NCBI RefSeq assembly: GCF_002005565.1
Contig: NZ_BDJC01000013.1
Span: 1 to 64,000, forward strand
Source: Streptomyces sp. JHA26
GTDB taxonomy: Bacteria > Actinomycetota > Actinomycetes > Streptomycetales > Streptomycetaceae
Direction of reading: 5' to 3'
Length of the DNA: 64,000 nt
Under the pieces are notes generated by a model that had not been told where the DNA came from, did not search any database, and worked only from the letters and a program-made list of their open reading frames with translations. Below are positions 44,248 to 53,770 of this stretch, piece after piece (within the stretch, counting starts at the first letter, position 1; each line of letters opens with the position of its first letter). A program made the translations under genes and the position numbers.

Positions 44248-45747
44248 GTGCCGCCTTTCGTCTACCGGATCGCCAAGTACGACCCTGCCGACCGCAACGA
44301 GCACGGCAGCTACGTCGGCGCTGAGGACACGACCGACGACCACGGACCGGTCGAGACTGCATATCTGCAAGCGGTTGCCGCCTTCGCCGAGGACACCGGC
44401 GTCAACCACCTGGCCATTCGTGAGCCGGGGATCTCCGGCCTTGCCCACTTCGGTCTGGAGCCGGCGGTCGACGGTCACGGCCTTGCCGAGCTCTTCCCAC
44501 CCGACCTCAGCGGGTTCCACGACGGTGCGGAGGTGCCCCTCTCCGTCGGTCTGGAGCTGGTCCGTGTCATGCTCCGCGAAAACGGTGCCTGGTGCCGTCT
44601 GGCGGTGGAGGACACGTTCGACGTGCAGGTCGGCTGGGACCAGTACCTCTACGTCAGCAGCGACAAGCCCTGCGAGCGCGCCGTTGCCCACACCCGGGCG
44701 CTCGGTCTCTTCCCGGAGCGGCTGGAGGCCTCACCCTACGACGCGGACTTCGACGAGCCCGGCGTGCAGCGGCCCGCCGACGAGGACTTCTGGGCCCTTC
44801 TGCGCTGGTCCATCGTCATGCGGCACGCAGCGATACTGGAGGAGGGGTACATCCACAATGCCTCCCGCTGGCACCGCCTCACCGAAGACACACTCGATGC
44901 GGTACGCGCCCGACTCACCCCGCGTGCTCAGTTGACCGTCTGGCCCGACCTGTCCACCGATGTCGACGCGGTCCTCGCCTCGCTTCCCGAGGAAGGTCCG
45001 GTGGAGTTCGTGTGGGAGGACGAGAACGGGGCTCTCTCCAGCACGACGGCCGACGAGTCCGACTACAAGGAGCTGGCCGCCCGCGTGGCAGGCGCCCGTG
45101 CCGCCATGGCCCTGTCTTTGACCCTCGACGAACGCCACCCGCTGTTCACAGCCGTCCTGCCCGACAGCGACGGCGTCCTGCGCGCGCGGTGGCGGACCGA
45201 GCCGACGCCGAGTGACCGGAACTGGGCCTTTCTGAAGAGTCTCCGCCGTGGACAGACCCTCACCGGCACAGTCACAGAAATCGCCAGCTTCGGTGTGACC
45301 TTTGTGGACATCGGCGGCTTCACCGCGATGATCAACATTCCCGAGCTGTCCTGGCGCCGTTTCGATCACCCCTCCGACGTCGTCAGTGTCGGCCAGGAGA
45401 TCTCGGCCGAGATCCTCGACGTCGACCTCGTGAGGGAGCGCGTGTCGCTTTCCCTGAAGGCATTGCAAGAGGACCCGATGCCGCAGTTCATTCAGCAGGT
45501 CGGCCAGATCACGAACGGCATCGTCACCAAACTCGTCCCGTTCGGAGCCTTCGTCCGTATCGAAAACGGGGAGGACGGCCTCGAAGGCCTGGTGCACCTT
45601 TCCGAGCTGGCGGAAGGACGCGTGAACCGGCCCGAGGACGTGGTACAGGTAGGAGACACCCTCACCGTGAAGATTGTGGACGTCGACCTTCCACGGCGTC
45701 GGATCACCCTCTCCCACCTCCAGGCTCTCGCACCCGGAGAGGGCTGA
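44248..45747 (+). CDS. Protein with two C-terminal S1 RNA-binding domains
   Basis: A 499-residue protein starting at GTG 44248 with GGGGAG 5 bp upstream. The N-terminal ~330 residues have no domain I recognise (VYRIAKYDPADRNEHGSYVGAED ... FLKSL), are acidic and rich in Trp/Tyr, and probably globular. Two S1 domains follow: about 332-405 (GQTLTGTVTEIASFGVTFVDIGG ... ERVSLSLKAL) and 417-492 (GQITNGIVTKLVPFGAFVRIENG ... RRITLSHLQAL), like those of ribosomal protein S1. The protein should bind RNA or act on ribosomes. It is in the inserted cassette, convergent with the exonuclease gene and 9 bp from it. Confidence 0.82.
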   Translation: MPPFVYRIAKYDPADRNEHGSYVGAEDTTDDHGPVETAYLQAVAAFAEDTGVNHLAIREPGISGLAHFGLEPAVDGHGLAELFPPDLSGFHDGAEVPLSVGLELVRVMLRENGAWCRLAVEDTFDVQVGWDQYLYVSSDKPCERAVAHTRALGLFPERLEASPYDADFDEPGVQRPADEDFWALLRWSIVMRHAAILEEGYIHNASRWHRLTEDTLDAVRARLTPRAQLTVWPDLSTDVDAVLASLPEEGPVEFVWEDENGALSSTTADESDYKELAARVAGARAAMALSLTLDERHPLFTAVLPDSDGVLRARWRTEPTPSDRNWAFLKSLRRGQTLTGTVTEIASFGVTFVDIGGFTAMINIPELSWRRFDHPSDVVSVGQEISAEILDVDLVRERVSLSLKALQEDPMPQFIQQVGQITNGIVTKLVPFGAFVRIENGEDGLEGLVHLSELAEGRVNRPEDVVQVGDTLTVKIVDVDLPRRRITLSHLQALAPGEG

Positions 45748-45756
45748 CCCGCGCGG

Positions 45757-46470
45757 TCATCGCCTCCGGGGTATGAGTGGCCAGGCCGGCTCGACGACTG
45801 CCTTCGGATCCGCAGTCCGCCGCAGATAGGCCTGCAAAGAGAGCGACTGTTCAGCCGCCGCGCGCACCTGGAGGTCATGCAGATCCGTCAATGGCATCAG
45901 GCCGACGGGCTGGTGCTTCTCCCCCATGCGTCGTACCACCCGAGCAGCGGCCACGGCATCGGCCCTCGCGTTGTGCGCGTCATCGAGCGACACGCCGTAG
46001 TGAGCGCACAACGCGTGGAGGGCCCGCTTGCCCTTCCGGTACTTGTCGACATGCTTGTCGATCACCAGCGGATCGATGACGGGCGCAGGCACACTGCCCA
46101 GCCGCTCGCTGACCGACTCGACCTCGTAGCGCCGACACTCGCGGTCCAGCAGTGACAGGTCGTAGCGTGCGTTCATCACCACCAGCGGCGTCCCAAGACG
46201 CAGCCCCTCGGCGACGGTCTGCGCGATCTCCTCGATGGCGGAGGCAGCAGGTGCCCCGTGCTCGCGAGCGTGGGCCGTCGAGATGCCGTGGATCGCCGAC
46301 GCCTGTTCCGGTATCGCCACTCCTGGATCGAGCAGCCAGGTCCGTTCCTCTACGACGGCTCCGTCCGGATCCAGCTGCACGACCGCCGCCGTCACAATGC
46401 GGTCGGTCTCGACGTCGGTGCCCGTGGTCTCCAGGTCGAAGGCCATCAACGGCCCACTGATCCAGCTCAT
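45757..46470 (-). CDS. 3'-5' exonuclease, DnaQ-like DEDDh family (intact, inside the inserted cassette)
   Basis: A 237-residue exonuclease of the DNA polymerase III epsilon/oligoribonuclease superfamily. All catalytic residues are present: Asp12 and Glu14 (FDLETTG), Asp104 (NARYDL), His166 and Asp171 (HNARAD). It removes nucleotides from the 3' ends of DNA or RNA; the substrate is not known. It is homologous to the split native gene at 43538 and 46470, which has the same length and layout. Its ATG overlaps the truncated native gene's TGA (TGATG), so it may be expressed from the native promoter. GAGGG lies 5-6 bp upstream of the ATG. Confidence 0.88.
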   Translation of the reverse strand: MSWISGPLMAFDLETTGTDVETDRIVTAAVVQLDPDGAVVEERTWLLDPGVAIPEQASAIHGISTAHAREHGAPAASAIEEIAQTVAEGLRLGTPLVVMNARYDLSLLDRECRRYEVESVSERLGSVPAPVIDPLVIDKHVDKYRKGKRALHALCAHYGVSLDDAHNARADAVAAARVVRRMGEKHQPVGLMPLTDLHDLQVRAAAEQSLSLQAYLRRTADPKAVVEPAWPLIPRRR

Positions 46471-46862
46471 CAGGCGGCCCTCGTTCCAGCATGGGCTGCC
46501 GGCCGGTGTCGCGCCTCGCCATGAGACGCCCGAGACGTGCCTGGCGTGCGGGGACAAAAGGCCCCGTCGTAGGCGACGACCGGAACGCCCGCCTTCCAGT
46601 GGCCGGTGAGGACGTCGGCGACGGCGTCGGCGACCTGGTCGGCGGGGCGGCCCTCGGTGGCCGCGCGCTCGTTGCTGATGCCGTGCACCGCGACCGCGTC
46701 CGCCGGGATCTCCACGCCGGGATCGGCCGGCCATTCACGGCGGCCGAGCGGCGTCCCGCCCCTGACCTCGATCACGGCGCCGGTGACGATGCGCGCCTCG
46801 CGCGGATCGGTGCCCGTCGTCTCCAGGTCGAAGCCGATCAGCAGCTCCCGGTGCCAGCCCAT
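46470..46862 (-). pseudogene. N-terminal remnant of the native DnaQ-like exonuclease
   Basis: A 130-codon frame from ATG 46862 with a strong GAGGAGGGG site. The first ~98 residues are a normal exonuclease start, with Asp12 and Glu14 in FDLETTGTD, VHGISNERA and the strand VPVVAYDGAF; the following ~32 residues (CPRTPGTSRASHGEARHRP ...) come from inserted DNA and end at TGA 46470. The ExoII and ExoIII aspartates and the histidine are lost, so the product is inactive. Its promoter and start are intact, so it is probably still transcribed and may drive the inserted exonuclease. Confidence 0.75.
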
Positions 46863-46975
46863 GGGCGGTCCCCTCCTCGGTGGTGCGTTCCCCCAGTGGT
46901 TTCCACCTTCGCACGGGCCACTGACAATCCGGGGATCACCTTCCGTCCGCACCGGCGCCGGCCCTCCGGCGGCGC

Positions 46976-48223
46976 TCAGGACACCGGTCGCGAATCCGCC
47001 CACATCGTCTCGAACTCCTCGCGATAGGTGGGGAAGAGTCCGCCTTCGTCGGCCTGGTCCGACTTCACGACCTTGCCGCCGTTGCGTCCGTTGCGCAGGA
47101 CGAGCACCGGCGCCTCCATCCCCCGCGTCCGGCGCAGGTAGGACTGCACGACCGCGATGCCGTCGGCGCCGTCGCCGTCCACGAGGTAGGCCGTGAAGCG
47201 GGGGGTCTCGTCGAAGACCTGGATCTCGAAGGCGCCCGGGTCCCGCAGCCGGGAGCGCACCCGGCGCATGTGCAGGATGTTCGTCTCGACGGTGCGGCTC
47301 AGCTCGCCGCGCTTGATGCCCAGTTCGCGCTCGCGGCGTTTGATCGCGCTGGAGGCGGGGTTCAGGAACAGCAGCCGCACCCGGCTGCCGGACTCGGCCA
47401 GCCGCAGCAGGCGGCGGCCGGAGAAGTTCTGCACGAGCAGGTTGAGGCCGATGCCGAGGGCGTCCAGGCGGCGGGCGCTGCCGAAGATGTCCTCCGCGGG
47501 GAACTGGCGCAGCAGCCGGACCCGGTCCGGGTGCACGGCGACCACGTCGGCGTACCGGTCGCCGACCAGGTCCTCCACCGCGTCGACCGGGAGCCGGCGC
47601 GTGGACGGCAGGTCGCTGCCCGCGCCGAGGACCTCCAGCAGCCGTGCCGAGGCCCGCTCGGCCTGGTTCAGGACCGCCTCGGACAGCGCCCGGTTGCGGG
47701 AGACGACGTTGCGGGTGACCTCCAGCTCGTCCAGGGCCAGTTCCACGTCGCGGCGTTCGTCGACGTAGGGCTCGAAGCAGGGCCAGTGCTGGATCATGAG
47801 CTCGCGCAGCTGCGGCAGCGTGAGGAAGCTGAGGACGTTGTCGTCGGCCGGGTCGAGGAGGTAGCCCTTGCGGCGGCTGACCTCGCGGACCGCGACAGCG
47901 CGCTGCACCCACTCCTGACCGGCGGGGCCGGCCGCGGCGACCACCCAGTCGTCGCCGTGGACGGGTTCGTAGACCGGCCGCAGCACGGCGGCGACGACGG
48001 CGCGCAGCCGCTGCTCGACGAGGTTCAGCCAGATGTAGGCCCGGCCGGCCCGCTGCGCGCGCGTGCGCACCTCGTGCCAGGCGTCGGCGTCCCAGTCCAG
48101 TTCCGGACCGATCGCGCCCGCGTTCATGGGCCGCGCCAGGGACACCGCACCGGGCGGGACGTCCGTGGAGGTCCCCTCGTGACCCTCGTCACCAGGGGGC
48201 AGCTCCAGCCCTCCCGAGCCCAC
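46976..48223 (-). CDS. SAV2148-family HEPN domain-containing protein
   Basis: A 415-residue protein that I recognise from Streptomyces as the SAV2148 family. The N-terminal part (AWHEVRTRAQRAGRAYIWLNLVEQRLRAVVAAVL, about residues 50-85) is the HEPN helix bundle; LLDPADDNVLSFLTLPQLRELMIQHW follows. The C-terminal half (RLLRLAESGSRVRLLFLNPASSAIKRRERELG ...) resembles a phospholipase-D/DUF5919-like signalling domain. HEPN proteins are often RNases or parts of nucleic-acid defence; no clear RX4-6H catalytic motif was seen here. The GTG start gives the usual MGSGGLELPPGDEG N-terminus. The exonuclease gene it precedes is disrupted. Confidence 0.88.
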   Translation of the reverse strand: MGSGGLELPPGDEGHEGTSTDVPPGAVSLARPMNAGAIGPELDWDADAWHEVRTRAQRAGRAYIWLNLVEQRLRAVVAAVLRPVYEPVHGDDWVVAAAGPAGQEWVQRAVAVREVSRRKGYLLDPADDNVLSFLTLPQLRELMIQHWPCFEPYVDERRDVELALDELEVTRNVVSRNRALSEAVLNQAERASARLLEVLGAGSDLPSTRRLPVDAVEDLVGDRYADVVAVHPDRVRLLRQFPAEDIFGSARRLDALGIGLNLLVQNFSGRRLLRLAESGSRVRLLFLNPASSAIKRRERELGIKRGELSRTVETNILHMRRVRSRLRDPGAFEIQVFDETPRFTAYLVDGDGADGIAVVQSYLRRTRGMEAPVLVLRNGRNGGKVVKSDQADEGGLFPTYREEFETMWADSRPVS

Positions 48224-48567
48224 CCGCGCACCGCCTTCCGCTCCCCCGGAGCATCACCGGGGAGACCCCGTCCCAACGATCAAGGAAGGGTACTCCGCGA
48301 GCGGTGCGCGGTGCAGCCCGATGGGCAGGCTGGTTGCACCAACGCCCTTGGGGTACGGGGCCGTTCCGCCCCTTCCCCCTCCGGCGAGTGAGCCGTTTCA
48401 TAGCGGTGACGTGGTACGGCGCGAGGCCGGCGACCGGAAACCCGCCGGGAACGGATCGGCGCGCGGTGGGTAAGAGGCACGTGAGTGCTAGGTGGTCGCC
48501 TCACTTTCGGGGAGACTCGGAGCCCAGGCGTCCGCACCGGCGCCGCACACCTGAAAGAGTCGTGTCC
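48224..48567. promoter_or_regulatory. Divergent promoter region between SAV2148 and glycogen debranching genes
   Basis: A 344-bp gap without a gene or RNA that I can recognise. It should contain the two divergent promoters. A stretch of C-rich and G-rich runs around 48340-48390 and the TTTCATAGCGGTGACG segment near 48395 were noted. No clear operator or hairpin was picked out. Confidence 0.4.
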
Positions 48568-50685
<2,118 letters not shown>

Positions 50686-50790
50686 GGCCTGTTGCGAGAG
50701 TGGCCTCGTCGCCCGGAGGGCGGCCACGCACGGGTGCTCCGGGGAGGGGCCGGTGACACGAAAGCCGACGAGGCGGGTACGTAGCTCTGC

Positions 50791-53190
50791 ATGACACCTG
50801 AGCGACCCGACCCGGGGCCCGCGCCCCTCCCGTCCCGGCCCGCCTCCCCGGCTCCCCTCGCCACGTACCGGCTGCAGCTGCAGCCCGATTTCCCGTTCGC
50901 GGCCGCCGCGGCGGCCGTGCCGTACCTGGCCTCGCTCGGCGTGACCCATCTGCACCTGTCCCCCGTGCTCGAGGCGGTCCCGGGCTCGCTGCACGGCTAC
51001 GACGTGGTGGACCCCGAACGGGTGCGCGAGGAGCTGGGCGGCGAGGAGGGACTGCGGGCCCTGGCGCGCACCGCGCGGGAGCACGGTCTCGGACTGGTGG
51101 TCGACATCGTGCCGAACCACATGGCGATGTCCCCCCGGCACAACCGCGCCCTGTGGGAGGTGCTGCGGGAGGGGCCGAAGTCGCCGTACGCGCGGTGGTT
51201 CGACATCGACTGGGAGGCGCAGGGCGGCCAGGTACTGCTGCCCGTGCTCGGCGCACCCGTCGGCGAGGTGCTGGACGAGCTGCGGGCCGACGGCGACGTG
51301 CTGCGCTACCACGACCACGTCCTCCCCCTCCGCGAGGGCACCGCGGACCTGCCGCTGCCGCAGCTCCTGGACGCCCAGTGGTACCGGCCGGTGTGGTGGC
51401 GGCTGGCCCGCACCGAGCTGAACTACCGGCGCTTCTTCAGCATCTCGGAGCTGATCGGGGTGCGGGTGGAGGACCCGGAGGTGTTCGAGGCCACGCACGC
51501 CACGGTCCTGCGGCTGCTGCGCGAGGGCGTGGTCGACGGGCTGCGCGTCGACCACCCCGACGGCCTCGCCGACCCCGGCGCCTACCTGGCGCGGCTGCAC
51601 GAGGCGAGCGGCGGCCGGTGGACGGTCGTGGAGAAGATCCTGGCGGACGGGGAGCGGCTGCCCGCGGCCTGGCCCGTCGCGGGCACGACCGGCTACGACG
51701 CCCTGCGGCACGTCGACGGGCTCTTCACCGACCCGGTGGGGCACGGAGACCTCCTCGAGCGGTACCGCGCGTTCGCCGCCCCGCGGCCGGACCGCGGCGG
51801 GGACTGGGCGGCCACGGCGCGGCGGGCGGCGTACGAGGTGCTCACGCACGAGCTGGCGACCGAGACGGACCGGCTGACCCGGGTGGCGCACCGGCTGTGC
51901 GTCGCCTCCCCGCACCCCGCGCTGCGCGACCGGGCGCCGTGGGCGCTGCGCACCGCGCTGCGGGAGTTGCTGGTCCGGCTGGAGGTGTACCGGCCCTACG
52001 CGTCGGTGGACGCGGCGTCGGTCGTCACCGAGGAGGCGGCGGCCGAGGCACGGCGCGCGTTCGCGGTGCCGGAGGAGGCCGGTGCGGTGGACGTGGTGCG
52101 GGACCTGCTGCTGGGGCGGTTCGGTGACGGGCCGGACCACGTGGAGTTCCGGACGCGGTTCGCCCAGACGGCGTCGGCGCTGCGCGCCAAGTCGGTCGAG
52201 GACACGGCGTTCTACCGCTACGTGCCGCTGCTGTCGGCCACCGAGGTGGGCGGGAACCCGGGCGGTCCGGCGGTGTCGCCCGAGCTGTTCCACGCGTACT
52301 GCGCGCGCGTGCAGCGCGACTGGCCCGTGACCGGCACGGTCGTGTCGACCCACGACACCAAGCGCAGCGCCGACGTGCGCGCCGCGCTGGCGGTGCTCAC
52401 CGAGTGCCCGGAACGCTGGGCGGACCTCCTGGCGGAGGTCACCGGCGCCGGTGAGGCGGCGCCGGACGGGCAGCTGGCGTGGGCGGCCTGGCAGACGGTG
52501 TTCGGACTGGGTCCCGCGGACGGCCGGCGCGTGGAGCAGGCGCTGCTGAAGCACGTGCGCGAGGCGAAGACGCACACCAGCTGGACCGAGCAGGAGCCGG
52601 AGTACGAGGAGGCGGTGGCCCGGTTCGTGGCGAAGGGGCCGTGCGGCCCGCCCGGCGAGCGCGTGGCCGCCTTCCGGGCCGCGCTGGAGCCCCACGTCCG
52701 GGCCAACGTCCTCGGCACGGCCCTGACCCACCTCACGATGCCGGGCGTGCCGGACCTCTACCAGGGCACCGAGGGCGAGTACCGGGCGCTGGTGGACCCC
52801 GACAACCGGCGTCCCGTGGACTTCCCGCCCGCCGGTGCCGGGGACAAGGACGCGGTGACCCGGGCGGCGCTGGCGCTGCGGGCGCGGCGGCCCGGCGCGT
52901 TCGGCGGCACGGCGACGTACGAGGCGCTGCGGGCCGACGGCCCCGCGGCGGCGCACTGCGTCGCGTTCGTCCGCTCCGGCCAGGTCCTGACGGCCGTGAC
53001 CCGGCTGTCCCTGCGGCTGGCCGGGTCGGGCGGCTGGCGCGGGACGACGCTCGCGCTGCCGCCGGGCCGCTGGACCGACGCGCTGGGCGGCGGCCGGGAG
53101 TTCGAGGGCCACACGCGCGTGGAGGACCTGTTCGCGGACCTGCCGGTGGCGCTGCTGGAGCGGGCCGGGACACCGGCGGAGACCGACTGA
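50791..53190 (+). CDS. treY: Malto-oligosyltrehalose synthase
   Basis: A 799-residue GH13 enzyme that turns the reducing-end alpha-1,4 bond of maltodextrins into the alpha,alpha-1,1 bond of trehalose. The barrel start is LATYRLQLQPDFPFAAAAAAVPYLASLGVTHLHLSPVLEA; the catalytic residues are Asp254 (GLRVDHPDG) and Glu281 (VVEKILADGE), and STHDTKRSADVRAAL supplies the transition-state Asp. The next reaction is done by TreZ at 56010. Start ATG 50791 is 105 bp after glgX, and the two are probably co-transcribed. Confidence 0.95.
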   Translation: MTPERPDPGPAPLPSRPASPAPLATYRLQLQPDFPFAAAAAAVPYLASLGVTHLHLSPVLEAVPGSLHGYDVVDPERVREELGGEEGLRALARTAREHGLGLVVDIVPNHMAMSPRHNRALWEVLREGPKSPYARWFDIDWEAQGGQVLLPVLGAPVGEVLDELRADGDVLRYHDHVLPLREGTADLPLPQLLDAQWYRPVWWRLARTELNYRRFFSISELIGVRVEDPEVFEATHATVLRLLREGVVDGLRVDHPDGLADPGAYLARLHEASGGRWTVVEKILADGERLPAAWPVAGTTGYDALRHVDGLFTDPVGHGDLLERYRAFAAPRPDRGGDWAATARRAAYEVLTHELATETDRLTRVAHRLCVASPHPALRDRAPWALRTALRELLVRLEVYRPYASVDAASVVTEEAAAEARRAFAVPEEAGAVDVVRDLLLGRFGDGPDHVEFRTRFAQTASALRAKSVEDTAFYRYVPLLSATEVGGNPGGPAVSPELFHAYCARVQRDWPVTGTVVSTHDTKRSADVRAALAVLTECPERWADLLAEVTGAGEAAPDGQLAWAAWQTVFGLGPADGRRVEQALLKHVREAKTHTSWTEQEPEYEEAVARFVAKGPCGPPGERVAAFRAALEPHVRANVLGTALTHLTMPGVPDLYQGTEGEYRALVDPDNRRPVDFPPAGAGDKDAVTRAALALRARRPGAFGGTATYEALRADGPAAAHCVAFVRSGQVLTAVTRLSLRLAGSGGWRGTTLALPPGRWTDALGGGREFEGHTRVEDLFADLPVALLERAGTPAETD

Positions 53191-53218
53191 CAGGGTCCGG
53201 GCCCGGCGCCCGGCACGT

Positions 53219-53296
53219 GCACACCCGCCCACCCTGTCGGAGGCGGTCGGCGAGGCGTTCCTGGCCCTGGCGGGCCGCGGGCTGCACCGGCAGTGA
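53219..53296 (+). pseudogene. Short remnant resembling the C-terminus of dihydrolipoamide dehydrogenase
   Basis: In the gap after treY, a frame without a start reads AHPPTLSEAVGEAFLALAGRGLHRQ and stops at 53296. This recalls the HxHPTLSEAxxEAxLALAGxPLH tail of dihydrolipoamide dehydrogenases, whose final HP is part of the catalytic dyad, except that one residue is inserted (HPPT). The rest of such a gene (~450 codons) is missing. Judged by eye only; chance in G+C-rich DNA is possible. Confidence 0.4.
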
Positions 53297-53329
53297 CGGC
53301 GGGCCCGTCCGGTCACCGGCCCGCCCGGC

Positions 53330-53770
53330 TCACCCCCGCGGGCCCTCCCGCGTCTCGTCCAGAGCGAACACCGCCCCCGTCCGCGCCGTCATGACGCAGG
53401 TGTTGGGGAAGGTCCGCGAGTACTCCACGGCCCGGCCCCGCCACTGCCCGTGGGCCTGCGCGGTCACCGGTGCGTAGACCATCGGGCAGTACGTGTCCCG
53501 CAGCGGGATGCGGCCGGGGTCCCCGTCCGCCGCGGCCAGCTCCGCGCACGCCTCGGCCGCGCGGGCGTGTCCCCGGGGCGGGTCGCACCGGAGCACGGCG
53601 CTGCGGGTGGCGCCGGAGGAGGTGTCGCCCCGGGTGAGCGTGACCTGGAGCCAGTCGCCCGCGGGCTCCGTCGGTGCGGCCGCCCGCGCGGGGGCCGCGC
53701 CGACGGCGAGGAGGGCGGCGGTCAGGAGGAGGCCCGTCCGGGCCGCCGCGGTGGTGATGATGTGGGTCAT
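53330..53770 (-). CDS. Streptomyces subtilisin inhibitor (SSI) family protein
   Basis: A 146-residue secreted protease inhibitor. The Sec signal runs through LLLTAALLAVGAAPARA (cleavage near residue 30). Four cysteines (62, 75, 95, 125) fit the two SSI disulfides, and the reactive-site loop CPMVYAPV gives P1 Met97 and P1' Val98, as in SSI. It inhibits subtilisin-like serine proteases outside the cell as a dimer. The ATG overlaps the stop of the upstream carboxypeptidase by 4 bp, so the inhibitor is translated from the same message. Confidence 0.93.
   Translation of the reverse strand: MTHIITTAAARTGLLLTAALLAVGAAPARAAAPTEPAGDWLQVTLTRGDTSSGATRSAVLRCDPPRGHARAAEACAELAAADGDPGRIPLRDTYCPMVYAPVTAQAHGQWRGRAVEYSRTFPNTCVMTARTGAVFALDETREGPRG

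Larger units (their letters stand above)
43815..46560. mobile_element. Inserted ~2.75-kb cassette splitting an exonuclease gene
   Basis: The segment lies exactly between the C- and N-terminal remnants of one exonuclease gene and replaces about 55 of its codons (by comparison with the intact copy inside the segment). Two sampled 60-base rows in it (44041-44100 and 45241-45300) each have 38 G+C, against 47 in 47641-47700 outside. It carries one S1-domain gene and one intact exonuclease gene, convergent. No transposase, integrase, terminal inverted repeats or target-site duplication was found, so recombination rather than transposition is likely. Ends are approximate to about 10 bases. Confidence 0.65.

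Noticed and set aside
43815-46560. Insertion sequence or prophage origin of the split exonuclease locus
   Set aside because: No transposase, integrase, terminal inverted repeats, direct repeats or tRNA target were found at the junctions, so it is called only a cassette of unknown mobility.
46863-46975. An extra small gene between the exonuclease remnant and the SAV2148-family gene
   Set aside because: Only short frames without a ribosome site or recognisable product; taken as a normal intergenic region.
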